Source: Panax quinquefolius
Taxonomy: Eukaryota; Streptophyta; Magnoliopsida; Apiales; Araliaceae
Direction of reading: 5' to 3'
Length of the DNA: 64,000 nt
Assembly: GCA_020205615.1 (NCBI GenBank)
Contig: CM035161.1
Span: 1,685,828 to 1,749,827, forward strand
The notes below the pieces were generated by a model, which saw only the letters and a program-made list of their open reading frames with translations, was not told the DNA's origin and did no database searches. This document shows, in pieces, positions 34,101 to 46,739 of the stretch. Numbering within the stretch: position 1 is the stretch's first letter; every line of letters starts with the position of its first letter. Position numbers and translations under genes: made by a program.

Positions 34101-35228
34101 GCATGATATTTGATGTTTTGAGTAAAGGCGGTGATGAAAATTATCTTAGATCGTCTGGATGAGAAGAGAATTTAGAATCACAATTATGATTATGAGTTAT
34201 TAATATGATTGTGGAAAAGGCTGTTGATTGATGTTACGAGGATAAAACATTGTTGGTGGACTTTTTTAACATGGAGAAGATAATAGATTTTATAGTCTAT
34301 TTGACTCTTAATGGATTGCTCATTCATTTGCAACTATGGTTGAAAAGTTTTATCATCTACCATATGTTCTAAATCTACGATTTATTCTTGATGAAGACTA
34401 TTGATAATTTATTTATCTTTAGTCATAATATTCTTTCTTGAGCTAGTTGTGCTCACCCTTTTGTTTCACTGATTCCTTTCGGGTAATAAAAAAGTGTAGG
34501 CATTTGGGTTGGGCGGAGATAACAAGGGAATAGAGCGGTGGTCTATAGTTGTTGAGGTTCTCCCTAAAGAGTATGAAAATAATTTTATTAAGGGCTTTAG
34601 TGTGTTGTATTTTGTACATCATTTAATAGTTATTTTGGTGAATTAAATAGGGTGGCGAACCTGACTTTGGAAGGTGTTTTGTCACTAAATCATACAAGAT
34701 GTCTAATGACATCTGAACTCGTGTTATCATAAGACATGGTTGTGCTCATCCACTTCTTTGAGTATATTTCTGAGCACTACTATATGATCTTGGTGTTTGT
34801 TTGAAGTATAATTCTCAATTTGAGGCAGTGGAGATAATGATAAATCAGAGAGAAGACTCGCCATTGGGAAGAATATGATAGTAATCTTCTCGTTTTTCTT
34901 TGGGGTCTATTAGATTGACCAAGGATAATTACGTGGCCATATGATATCTACCATAACCTAAAAGCATGGCCTCCCGTATACGAAGGTTTCTTGAGCACTT
35001 CCCAAAGATTCTAATTTCTAAAAGCAGGTTTTTGACTATACCTTTATGTAAGGTGTCATTGTGACGTCTTCTGAGTTGGTATATATTTGTATCCAAACTC
35101 ATAGCATATGTGTTGTTGTATTTTACCCACGACAATTGTTGTAATAAAGTTGTAGTTGTTTACGTACCATGTATTTGGCGACTCGAGAATGGGTTGAATG
35201 GAATGGACCTATTTTGGGGTAGATTACA
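31127..35228 (+). repeat. Element E 3' LTR (family 3), 4102 bp
   Basis: Same order as the 5' LTR: TATA 32287-32294, donor-like GAG/GTAAGG with GT at 32456, array 33675-34055, end TAGATTACA. The last bases differ from the 5' LTR (GGGGTCGTTACA versus GGGGTAGATTACA). Long intervals such as 32750-33270 are almost identical to the 5' copy, while short C/G-rich words differ. Confidence 0.9.
33675..34055 (+). repeat. ATCTTTGGC...AGTGCAAAGATGA array in the E 3' LTR
   Basis: Same alternating half-units as 29250-29640, with local losses (for example GTAGTAAAGATG) and insertions (CTTTAGCACAGTGC). Confidence 0.85.
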
Positions 35229-37788
35229 TACATAATGATTTAAATATCTAACTTCTTAACATCTTGTCGTGTACAATCTGACATAAGCTATGAGTTTAAA
35301 TACAAATATAAATCTACTAGATATTATACAAACTCAAAAGAGTCCTCATTACAATTATTATCACCTTTATTTCACAGAATAGTGAGGGACTACTAATCTT
35401 ATCTTGGGACCATCACTCGTTTCCCAGAGCTCGTCCAAATTTATATTCTCATTTCTGAAGAAACGGTGAAAGAAAAGTGGTGAGCTCAACTAGCCCGTAA
35501 GAAATATTATGACTAAGATAATGCGAATAAATTATCAATAGTCTTCAACAATATTAAGCGATAAAATACAATAGAAACCCGTTTAGCTGCGGTGGAATAT
35601 GCGATCCATTAAAAAAGTCGAAGTAGAAAATAAAGTCTACTATCTTTTAGGTTTTAAAGGTTTTTCATCTTTATTATATTTGAGACTCGACTTTAATAAA
35701 TATTCACATCATCGAATCACTTACACACTACTGACCGAGGATATTCTTTAGTATCACGACCACAATTATTCAATACTTCTACGGGCCGAGAATATTTGTG
35801 TATTCATTAATGGTCGTGATCGAGCCAACAAGCGTCCATCGATGCACTTCTGACGGCCCTTGAGGATTTTTCACATCATTTGTAACATTACGGTCGTGAT
35901 TATTGCAGAATAGTCTCTGGTCAGTAATCATACCAAGTCCATCATGCACTCTGAGCCACGAGATGACTTTCAACATAATATAAACATGAGGATGATGACA
36001 ATGATATAAGAAATTGATAAAACAAGTTCAAGAAATTATTTTATCCGGGGAATTATTAATGTCAAATTATCAACATAATCTTTGTTTTGTAGAGTAAAAT
36101 TCAAGAATGATCGGAAGAATATTTTCATGAAAAGATCTTTGGATGAAGCATAAATATCGAGGATATTCCACTAATTTCATGGAGTATAGAAGTCAAAGTT
36201 TTAACTTATTTGGGTATAATAAAGAATGGAATAACAAAAGAAATCACCGTAAATGCGATAGACCGCCTTGCAGACGAGGTTATTCAAGCGAATAATAAAT
36301 AACGGAACGAGGTCGGGGTGAAATTCTGCAAGCGAGGATATTCAACAGAATAATAAAGATGGAACCGGATCCGGTGTAAAAGCGAGATAGGATATTCAGC
36401 GAGAATGATAAAAAAGCGGAACCCGGTAAAATTGTAAAACACATAAACGAGGATGTTCCAGCGAGAATAATAAAAAGGCGGAACCGGTCGGTGTAAAACA
36501 CCACATGACGAGGATGTTTCAGCAGAATAATAATAAAAGGCGGAACTAGGGCCAGGTGTAAAAACACTTGAGCAGGATGTTCAGCGAGAATAATAGAAGA
36601 ATGTCACCAAGTATAGGGTAAACCACATTATCTGAGGTTATTCAACGAATAATAAGCGATGGAATAACAAGCAGTTCTCTTAAATGAATAAGAAAGAATA
36701 ACACCCCTTACTTTTGGTAGGAGATTGAATCTTTGCGGCGGTGTAGTAACAAAATACTCTCTTCTTGCTTCTCTCTTATTCTCTACTATACTTTCTCTCT
36801 ACATAAGCTTGAATGAATTAAGTGAAAAATAATGAAGCACTAGGCCTCTATTTATAGAAGATTTCTAGCTTAGCACTTGCTTGTGTGTGAAAAGCCAAGT
36901 GGCTTGCAGCGATGATGTGAAGCGAAAAGTGGTTTGGCTTTATAATGTGAAGCGACAAGTGGTTCGGCGCTTTTGTAATGTGAAGCGACAAGTGGTTCGG
37001 CGTACGTAATATGAAGCGACAAGTGGTTCGGACGTGCGGTAAAGGTAATTACTATTGAAGGTAATTACTATTCACGAGGAGGTAATTCTTATTGGCGAAG
37101 GTAATTCTTATTGTGAAGGTAAATACCATTGTGCGAAGGTAATTACTATTATTCCTGAAAGGTAATTACTATTGTGAAGAGACTCTTAGATGATGACATA
37201 TGGGCCCCATAAAATAATCAAACTTACCACACAAATCATTTTATTTTTCATGACACATTTTAATCTTTCAACAATTATTAATCATTTATAACTTGTCGTC
37301 TCGATTAATAATATAACATATTATCGGATGATCTTGTGTGATAATTGAATCGATAATATAAGAGATATGATCTGACAATTCTTTGTAGTGATAATTGGCG
37401 TAGGTGAGTGACTTCTCACGTAAGCATCGATAATCAATCTGAGTGTCTTCTTATGTAACCGCAGCGTATTCTTGTACTTTTACCATAGGGTAGTTCAGCG
37501 AGTTTAACGGTAACACCTCGTAGTTATTTTTATAAAATATTTTTGTCGTTTTCTCGATCAAATGATAATTCTATTAATGAGGTCCACTGATGATTGAGTA
37601 GTTATGCGAATATTCCACTAACAAAAAGAATATTCCCAGAGCCAAACGAATATTTTATAACAACTTGCATACTTTGCAAAATTTATAAATATTACCCTGA
37701 CTATAACATTATATCAAATTTATTCTATAATATTCAAAAATAATATTTATAGAGAATTCATCTTTATTTATAATAATTGGAGTTCTTC
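35229..37788 (-). repeat. Element D 3' LTR, main part (family 2)
   Basis: Minus-strand continuation after element E, starting with the second TACAT. It holds the tail module (35340-35560), a 64 bp minisatellite 36285-36660, TATA 36849-36856, CAAGTGGTTCGG repeats 36915-37035 and the 19-20 bp array 37035-37175. Its start (right end) reads ...GAGTTCTTCTGACCTCCC, so the terminal TGTAAG appears as CAGAAG. Confidence 0.85.
36285..36660 (-). repeat. 64 bp minisatellite, D 3' LTR (about 6 units)
   Basis: Units of GGATGTTCCAGC(G)AGAATAATAAAAAGGCGGAACC-GGTCGGTGTAAAACAC. AGCAGAATAATAA and AGCGAGAATAATAA alternate between units, an example of the CAG/CGA alternation discussed in the findings. Confidence 0.85.
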
Positions 37789-40700
37789 TGACCTCCCTTA
37801 ACATGAAATTTAAGCCCTCGAAATTAGAAGTGCGATACTGGTATGTCGAAGAGGTAAGGATACCTTGATTTCATTTGATTCTAACTCCCAGTCATTTCCT
37901 CGACATCGTGGTTCCTCCACAAAACTTTGACTTGAGGTATAACCTTGGGGCGTAGAATATGTTCCTTCTTATCAAGATTTGAGCAGGAACCTCTTCAAAT
38001 ACGTCAAATCTTCCATTATTTCGTCGGTTAACTTCGATAATGTGGTTCGGGTCTTTCACATATTTACGTAACATGGATATATGAAAAGCGTTATGAAACA
38101 CGAGACATACTTAGCGGTAAGCGAGTACATTGTAAGACCAGGCTATTATAAATAAAGATGAATTTTCTATAAATATTATTTTGAATATTATGGAATAAAT
38201 TTGATATAATGTTATAGTTGTAATATTTATAAATTTTGCAAAGTATGCGAGTTGTTATAAAATATTCGTTTGGTGGGAATATTCTTTTTATTGTCGGGTA
38301 TTTTATATTTTATAAATTTATGCTTGTATACGCGTCATATCTCTTATAATGGATTGAAATTGAAATATGTTATATTATTAATTGAGCGACAAGTTATAAA
38401 TGATTAAATATGTTGAGTCGAATGAAGTCTTCCCAAATTACATTGGTAGTAATTATAAATTTACCTTCAAATGATAGTAATTATGAATAGTAATTATTGT
38501 CAATAATAATTACCTTTTCTGAACAGTTACCAGGGCGTTACATTGTTTCATCATCGTCATTCATGTGTTTTCTTTGGCCGCGTGCTCTTTGATCTGTAAT
38601 GCTTCATTATTTTTCAATGATTTAATTGAGAATGTTTTTTGTTACCTTGTTTATCGCATCGTGGTGATTTCTTTTGTTATTCCATTCTTTATTATACCCG
38701 GTTAGTTAAAACTTTGACTTCTATACTCCATGAAATTAGTGGAATATCCTTGATATCTGCGTTTCATCCGATATCTTTTCATGAAAATATTCTTACGATC
38801 ATTCTTGAATTTTACTCTCACAAAACGATTATCGTGTTGATAATTTGGACATTAATAATTCTGGATAAAATAATTCTTGAGCTTGTTTTATTAAATTCTT
38901 ATATCATTGTCATCATCCTCATGTTTATATTATGTTGAAAATCATCATTCTGTAGTGCATAGATGGACTTGGTATGATTATGACGAGAGACTAGCCGGTG
39001 TAATCATGGCCAAGTAATGTTACAAATGATGTGATAAAAATCCTCGATTGGCCGTAGTGCATTGATGGGATGATTGTTGGCATGATTATGACCATTAATG
39101 AATACACAAATATTCTTGGCCCGTAGTGCATGAATAATTGTGGTCGTGATCTTAAAGAATATCCTTGGTAGTAGTGCGGGGGTGATTCGATGATGTGGAA
39201 TATTTATTAAAGTTGAGTCTCGGCTATAATGATGATGAAAAACCTTTTAAAACCTAAAAGATAGTAGACTTTATTTTCTACTTGACTCTTTTAATGGATT
39301 GCATATTCATTTGTAGTTAAGCGGTTGTCATTGTATTTTATCGGTTTAACATTATTGAAGACTATTGATAATTTATTACGCATTATCTTAGTCATAATAT
39401 TTCTTTCTTGGGCTAGTTGAGCTCACCCTTTCTTTCTTTTGTTCTCTTGAAATGAGAATATATTTGGGGAGCGAGTGGAAAGCAGTGATGGTCACGAAGA
39501 TAGCATTAGTAGTCCTCACTATTACGTGAAAATAGTGTGATAATAATTGTAATGAGGACTCCTTTTTGAGTTTGTATAATATCTAGTAAGCGATATTTGT
39601 ATTTAAACTCACGATTTATATCGTATTGTACACGGCAGTTATGTTAGTAAGTTATATTTAAATTACATACCATGTAAGTGGCGACCCAAGATGGGTGATG
39701 TATACCTAATTTTGGGGGCGTCACAGTCTCTCCTATATCGAATTTCACGTCCTTTCGATGAAGATCAGCATAACTCTTTTGTCGATTTTGTGAGGTTTTT
39801 ATACGTTGTCGATCGTTTGAATCTTTTCCGTAGTCATACGTACCAATTCGAGGTCCCAACAACGTTGCTTCACCCACCTCATCCCAAAGATACCGAGAAG
39901 CGACACTTTCTTCCATCTGGCGCGCTTGAATGGAGCCATGCCAATACTTAACGATAAGCTGTTGTTGTAGGAAAACTCCACCGATGGTAAGAACTTGTAC
40001 CAACTCCTTGAAATCAAGGACACGAGTCTTAATAGATCTTTAAGAGTTTGAATAGTCCTCTCCATTGTCCGTCCGTCTCGAGGATGATATCTTAGAAGCT
40101 AAATCGTGAAGTGCGTGCCCATAGCTTTTTGCAAACTAACCCAAAATCGTGAAGTGAATCTTGGGTCTCGATCGGAAACTATGGATCTGCGTAGCATACC
40201 ATGCGATCTTACAATCTCGTTTATGTACATCTGAGCAAGGCGTTCAAGTGTATACGTTTCTCGTGTCGGTAAGAAATGAAGCGAGACTTGGTCAATCTAT
40301 CAATAATGACCCAAATCGCATCAATGCCTTGAGAAACCTTAGGAAGGCCGTGTTGAAATCCATGGTAATGTGCTCCCACTTCCATTACGGAATTTCAAGT
40401 GGTTCTGATGGACCTTTTTGGTACTTGATGCTCCGCTTTAACTTGTTGACAAGTTAGACACCTTGAGATAAAAAGGCGCTATCTCTCTTCGTATTGCTTC
40501 TACCAAAATGTAGCCGAATATCATGATACATTTTGGTACTCCCGAGATGGATTGCAAATGGTGTGTTGTGCGCCTCCATCATGATATTATACTTTAAATC
40601 GAGGGTCGTTAGGAACACAAAGTGCGGAGTTGACTCAAGTATTCCTTCTTCATCGATTCTTGCTCCGGCATAGCACCTTCTTTGCACTTTCTTCCTCATG

Positions 40701-42712
40701 CGCATCGGCTCCAGTGCGTAGCAAAGCGACTTTAACTTTATCGATTAAAGTCGGTTCTACTCGTATACTCATTATCATCACATGCGTCCCTAGAGTCTTT
40801 AACTCTATCTCTATCCTTTGCAAGTCACACAAAATGGGTCTTTGTGTTGACAATAACGCACTTCATCTTTGCATCACGATCTTACGCTTTCAATCGTCCG
40901 CCTACCACGTTAAACTTTTCGGGATGGTATTGGATGGTATGATCATAATCTTTCAGCGAGTTCAAGCCAACGTCGTTGTCGCGTGTTGAGTTTCTTTTGA
41001 GTGAAGAAATATTTGAGGCTTTTATGATCAAGTAAAGATCTCCACTTTCTCCCCATACAAGTAATGCCTCCAAATTTTAAGTGTAAAAAACAACATTTTA
41101 ACTCTAGATCATGAGTAGGATAATTCCTCTCATATTCTTTGAGTTGTCATGAGGCATAAAGCTATTACTTTTCCATGTTGCATGAGAACACATCCCAACC
41201 CTTTTGCGAAGCATCATTTGTGTAGATGAAAAATCCTCCGAGCGGATGGTATTGTCGAGCAGGTCTTTGAAATAAGTCTCCTCTTGAGTTCTTGAAAACT
41301 CTTCTCACATTCTTCGCTCAACCGAACTTTTTATCTTTCAAAGTCAATTTGAGTCGATGGAGTAGCGATTAGAGAAAATCCTTCCACGAATCTCCGATAA
41401 TAATAAATTTAATTAAGCAAGAAAGCTCGACGCCGGTCCAGCGATTTAGGTTGTTCCCGACTTTGAATAGCTTGATCTTTCTTTGGGTCAGCAGATATTC
41501 CATGACTTGATACCACGTGCCCAAGGAATGCTACTTCTTCAAGTCGAACTTCGCATTTCTTCAACTTGGCATAAAGCTTATATTCACGAAGCTTTTGGAG
41601 TGTCGACCTCAAGTGTTGCTCATGATCTTCACGGCTTTTGGAATAAATAAGGATGTCATCGATAAAGGCGACCACAAAGTGATCTAAATATTCCTTGAAT
41701 ACTTGGTTCATCATATCCATGAAGGCAAGCAGGGCATTAGTCGATCAAAGGACATGGTTTAGAATTCATAATGCCCGTCTGGGAGTTCGAAAGTCTTTGG
41801 ATTGTCGTGATTCTAATCTTCAATTGGTGATATCAAGACGAAGATCGATCTTTGAAAAGAATTTGGCTCCTTGCAATTTGGTCAAACAGGTCATCAATAC
41901 GTGGCAATGGATACCTATTTTTGATGGTGACATGATTGACTCCCGATAATCAATACAAAGTCGCATACTCCCATCTTTCTTCTTCACGAATAGAACATAG
42001 GCACCCCAAGGAGAAGTACTAGGGACGAATAAAGCCGATGTCTAACAATTCTGCAGTTGGGTCTTTAACTCACGAAGTTGATAGGAGCCATTCGATATGG
42101 GGCTTTGGAAATAGGTTTTGTCACCGGGTTGAAAGTCGTCGATACAAAATTCAATTTCACGCTACTGGGTAGGCGGGGAAGTTCTTGGGGAATACGTCGG
42201 AAATTTATTAACAATAGGAATATCGTTTTAAAGCGGCGTATTTTTGTTTAAATCGTGACATGAGCTAAGAAAGCTTGACATCCGTTTTTCAATAAGCGAA
42301 TAGCTTTATGGCTTGAGATAACCGTGATTGATTTTAATGGTTTGGTCGTTTGAATTCGCATAATAGGTTGATTAGGAATATGAAAGCTAACAACCTTACG
42401 AAAACAATCAATTTTTACATGATAAGTAGTTAACCAATCGATCCACAGAATCACGTCAAATCAAGTATTTTTAATGAAATAAGATCGACGGGGTAATGTG
42501 AGGGTACCGATTTGAACCAAACAAGACTTATAAGCGATTGGATGTAATGAAGGTTTCTCCCAACGGAGTTTCCACGAGATAAGTCGAAAGTCTAATTTCT
42601 CCGAGTCAAATTTAATCGATGGCCATAGTAGGAGAAATAAAAGAATGGGTAGAACCGGTATCAAATAAAGTATAGACTTCATTAGAGTTTATGATAAGCT
42701 TACCGTGATGAC
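37789..42712 (-). pseudogene. Element D pol (protease to chromodomain), broken, interrupted by F
   Basis: Minus strand. Protease active site DTG at 42654-42662. RT piece at 41409-41720 is the best preserved in the window: MDMMNQVFKEYLDHFVVAF, catalytic FIDDILIYS, then LYAKLKKCEVRLEEVAFLGH and VVSSHGISADPKK. RNase H lies about 40890-41380. The integrase zinc-binding piece 40454-40705 shows AHNTPFAIHLGSTKMYHDIR. Integrase core and C-terminal pieces are at 39740-40200 (TIQTLKDLLRL, LPSVEFSYNN, AQDRQ-type). The chromodomain-like end lies 37892-38130 (FHISMLRKYVKDPNHII, FEEVPAQIL). LTR F splits integrase from the chromodomain end, and about 130 bp of host pol is missing there. Frameshifts and stops throughout. 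Confidence 0.88.
38131..39725 (+). mobile_element. F: shortened solo family 2 LTR inside element D pol
   Basis: Starts TGTAAGACC (38131) and ends GGGGGCGTCACA (39725) but is only 1595 bp. The TATA box, leader and 64 bp minisatellite seen in other family 2 LTRs are missing (around 38330-38640). There is no second LTR and no internal region. The left flank ends TACAT, the right flank begins GTCTC, so no target duplication remains. It probably arose by LTR-LTR recombination followed by deletions, or a misassembly. Confidence 0.75.
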
Positions 42713-43882
42713 CTCATTCGGATTCCTTGCTCTTTGGGAGGTCACAACAAACGCTCTCCTTGCACTTCTGGGTTTGACTTTTCTGGGATGACCTTTGGTG
42801 CCTCCATCCTAATTGATTTGTCTTGATGGCAACAATTTGAAGCATGCTTTTGAATGACATGGCGTAGCGATTTGTCTTGATGTGTCCCTCTCCTCGCATT
42901 TGAAGCATATGATAGGTGGTCTTTCTCCTTCCTTAACAACGGGTCTTTGGTCTTTGACGTCTTTCCATCATTGTTGAATCTCCTTTTCTTGAAATGTCCA
43001 TTCTTATTGTTTTTGTACGATTACCAAAGTGGTTACCATATCCGCCTGTTGATTCCCTCCACGCTTGTTGTCACCGCTTCGATGACTACTACCATTTGGT
43101 ATTATAATTTTTCTTAATTGCTCTCTTTTAGTTGCGTTGACTCATTATCGCACTCCACTAAGCGAGCCTATTTACAACATCGAATACAAACACGGTTTAT
43201 GAGAAATAAGATGTTGGCGTATCTCCGACTTCAAACCTATTAAAAACATTCGCGCCATTCTCTCTTCATTATCCACCAAGTGGGGCCTTGAAACCGTGAT
43301 AACTCGCAAATTTTGCCTCATATTGAGACACGGTCGTATTGTTTTGTTCGACTTGATAAATTCCACCCTCTTCCGTGTGGCGAATACTTTCGGGAAAGTA
43401 TTTGTCGTTGAAACGACTCTGAAACTTCTCCCAAGATATCTTGATCTGACAAGAGGTTGAGTACGTTTTTACCGATTCCCACCGATGTCGCCTCTCCGCA
43501 TGACATAAAGCGTGAAAGGAACCTTTGCTCCTCGGAGCATCCAAGACATCAAATATCTTGGTAATCTGCTTTATCCATGCTTCGCGCGAAGTGGTTTTGG
43601 CTCTCCTTAAACTCCGGTGGTCCGGCTCCTTGAATTGTTTAGCGGTGACCGCTTGAGAGTTTTCCGTGTTTCCACCTACGTTTTGGGTGAGAGTCGCTCT
43701 GCTTTCTTTGTTGCATAAATTGCATAAAGCCTCCGAACATTTGATCATTCATCATTTAGTCGGTGTTGTTGTTTGCGTGAGGATTATCGCCTTCACGATG
43801 CACATTATCACGATTATTGATATGTGGTGAATCGGCGATGCGCTGCGCTCCATTCTTTATTCTCAACATTCTCGGATGTCAT
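42713..43882 (-). pseudogene. Element D gag, broken
   Basis: Minus strand. ATG at 43882-43880 (ATGACATCCGAGAATGTTGAG), nine bases after a possible acceptor ...GTTTTGTGGCAAG. The capsid core at 43269-43748 includes FKEPDHRSL-RRAKTTSREAW, KQITKIFDVLDAPR, FQSRFNDKYFPESI and VEQNNTTVSQYEAKFASY. A zinc-knuckle region at about 42830-42920 is frameshifted (GCTTCAAATGCGAGGAG). Compared with element B the capsid is clearly homologous but from a different family. Confidence 0.8.
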
Positions 43883-44053
43883 TTTGAGATCTTGCCACAA
43901 AACAAAAGGTTAATTGACGTGTAACAAATTATCTCTATATTCGACCAACCAATAAAATAGCACATAAACTTAGGTAGGTCATAATAGCGAAGGTATTCCC
44001 GTCTCTCCCTCCAAGTACTATTCTCACATCTTAGCCGGGGATCGTATCCCTAA

Positions 44054-44066
44054 GCTCGATAATACC
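44054..44066 (-). other. Damaged primer binding site of element D
   Basis: Minus-strand GGTATTATCGAGC next to the LTR, where GGTATCAGAGC is expected. It is altered at the CAG word, as in elements B and C, with an additional TAT insertion. Confidence 0.6.
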
Positions 44067-44067
44067 T

Positions 44068-46677
44068 TGACGCGCCCCAAAATTAGGTATACATCACCCA
44101 TCTTGGGTGCGCCACTTACGTGGTATGTAATTTAAATACAACTTACTAACATAAGCGTGCGTGTACAATCAAGCATAAAGCGTGAGTTTAAATACAAATA
44201 TTGTCTACTAGATATTATCAAACTCAAAAGGAGTCCTCATTACAATTATTATCACATTATTTCACGAGAATAGTGAGGAATACTAATCTATCTTCGGGAC
44301 CATCACTCGTTTCCCAGGCTTCGTCCCGCCTATATTCTCATTTCACAGAAGAAACGGTGAAAGAAAGGGTGAGCTCAACTAGCCCGAAGAAGAAATATTA
44401 TGACTAAGATAATGCGAGAATAAATTATCGATAGTCTTCAACAATGTTAAACCGATAAAATACAATAGACAACCCGGATTAAGCTATGATGAATATCGAT
44501 CCATTAAAAAGTGAGTAGAAAATAAAGTCTACTATCTTTTAGGTTTTAAAGGTTTTTCATCTTTTGTATATAGTGAGACTCGGTTTTAATAAATATTCCA
44601 CATCATCGAATCACCCACGCACTTCTGACGAGGATATTCTTTAGTATCACGACCACAATTATTCAGTACCTTCTACGGGCCGAGAATATTTGTGTATTCA
44701 TTAATGGTCGTGATCAAGCCAACAAGCGTCCATCGATGCACTTCTGACTAATTTTGAGGATTTTTATCACATCATTTGTAACATTACGGTCGATTAATGA
44801 TTACGAATAGTCTCTGCAGTCGTAATCATACCAAGTCCATCTACGCACTCTTCTGCCATGAGATGACTTTCAACATAATATAAACATGAGGATGATGACA
44901 ATGATATAAGAATTGATAAAACAAGTTCAAGAATTATTTTATCCGGGAATTATTAACGTCAAATTATCAACATACAATCTTTGTTTTGTAGAGTAAAATT
45001 CAAGAATGATCGGAAGAATATTTTCATGAAAAGATCTTTGGATGAAAACTTGAATATCGAGGATATTCCACTAATTTCATGGAGTATAGAAAGTCAAAGT
45101 TTTAATATTTGGGTATAATAAAGAATGGAATAACAAAAGAAATCACCATGCATGCGATAGGCCATGCAGACGAGGTTATTCAACGAGAATAATAAATAAC
45201 GGAACCGGGTCGGTGAAATTCACACGCAAGCGAGGATGTTCCAACAGAATAATAAAGATGGAACCGGATCCGGTGTAAAACACGCGATAGGATATTCCAG
45301 CAGAATGATAAAAGCGGAACCGAGTCCGGTGTAAAACACATGCGAGCAGGATGTTCAGCAGAATAATAAAAAGCGGAACCCGGTCGGTGTAAAACACATG
45401 TGACAGGATGTTCCAACAGAATAATAATAAAAGGCGGAACTAGGTGGGGTGTAAAAACATGCACAGGATGTTCCAGCAGAATAATAGAAGAATGTCACCA
45501 AGTATAGGGTAAACCACATATACGAGTTATTCCAACGAGAATAATAAGCGATGGAATAACAAGCAGTTCTCTTCGTGAATAAGAAAGAATAACACCCCTT
45601 ACTTTTGGTAGGAGATTGAATCTTCGCGGTGTAGTAACAAAAATAAAATACTCTTCTTCTCTCTTATTCTCTCTCTTTCTCTCTCTATAAGCTTGAATGA
45701 ATTAAGTGAAAAATAATGAAGCACTAGGCCTCTATTTATAGAAGATTTCTAGCTTACTTGCCGCTTGTCGTGTGAAAAGGCAAGTGGGCAGCGGTGATGA
45801 TGTGAAAGCGAAAAGTGGTTTAGCCTTTATAATGTGAAGCGACAAGTGGTTCGGACGCTTGTAATGTGAAGCGACAAGTGGTTCGGCGTGTCGTAATGTG
45901 AAACGACAAGTGGTTGACGTCTGGTAAAGGTAATTACTATTGACGAAGGTAATTACTATTCACAAGAGGTAATTACTATTGGCGAAGGTAATTACTATTG
46001 TGAAGGTAAATATCTTATTGTGAAGGTAATTACTATTCACAAAGGTAATTCTTATTGATGAAGAGACTCTTAGATGATGACATATGAGCCCCCATAAAAT
46101 AATCAAACTTACCACACAAATCATTTTATTTTTCATCAACACATTTTAATCTTTCAACAATTATTAATCATTTATAACTTGTAAATCTCGATTAATAATA
46201 TAACATATTATCTGAGATGATCTTGTGTGATAATTGAATCGATAATATAAGAGATATGACGCAACAATTCTTGTAAGATAATTGAGCATAATTGGTGAGT
46301 GACTTCTCACGTAAGCATCGATAATCAATCTAGTGTCTTCTTATCTGCAATAGCGCGTATTCTTTATCTTTTCAGGCGGGTAGTTCAGCAGTTTTAAGCA
46401 GTAACACCTCCGTAGTTATTTTTATAAAATATTTTTGTCGTTTTCTCAATCAAATGATAATTACATTATGGGGTCCTGATGATTGGTAGTTGTCACGAAT
46501 ATTCACTAACAAAAGAATATTAAATACCAAACGAATATTTTATAACAACTTGCATACTTTTGCAAAATTTATAAATATTACCCACAATTTATAACATTAT
46601 ATCAAATTTATTCCATAATATTCAAAAATAATATTTATAGAATTCATCTTTATTTATAATAAATTTGAGGTCTTACG
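44068..46677 (-). repeat. Element D 5' LTR (family 2)
   Basis: Minus-strand LTR with tail module (44230-44420), 64 bp minisatellite (45168-45555), TATA 45733-45740, CAAGTGGTTCGG repeats (45800-45920), 19-20 bp array (45925-46060) and outer end GGTCTTAC(G) at 46677, followed by the TTTAA duplication. It is highly similar to 35234-37788. Confidence 0.88.
45168..45555 (-). repeat. 64 bp minisatellite, D 5' LTR (about 6 units)
   Basis: Same unit as 36285-36660, here with cleaner AGCAGAATAATAA words and GGAACCGGTCGGTGTAAAACAC. The ORFs on this stretch are array shadows. Confidence 0.85.
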
Positions 46678-46739
46678 TTTAATGTTATCTGATCATTTTC
46701 TTATCTTTGTGTCATAACTCTAAAGCGACTTATATTCTC

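Larger units (their letters stand above)
26682..35228 (+). mobile_element. Element E: family 3 LTR element with two 4.1 kb LTRs and a 330 bp interior
   Basis: LTRs at 26682-30796 and 31127-35228, each starting TGTAAGACCC and ending in TTACA. Between them are only the primer site, a short gag-leader piece, a pol-end piece and the purine tract. A 5 bp target duplication TACAT flanks it. It encodes no enzyme, so it must have moved using proteins of a related element, or it lost its interior by deletion after insertion. The LTRs are nearly identical over long stretches, which suggests a recent insertion. Confidence 0.92.
26628..46677 (-). mobile_element. Element D: family 2 Ty3/gypsy chromovirus with nested E and F
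   Basis: Minus-strand element bounded by a 5 bp target duplication TTTAA (26623-26627 and 46678-46682). The 3' LTR is 26628-26681 plus 35229-37788, split by element E; the internal region is 37789-44067; the 5' LTR is 44068-46677. Within the internal region a + strand LTR (F, 38131-39725) interrupts pol. Gag, protease, RT, RNase H, integrase and a chromodomain-like end are recognisable but frameshifted. After removing E and F the element would be about 9.9 kb. Confidence 0.88.
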
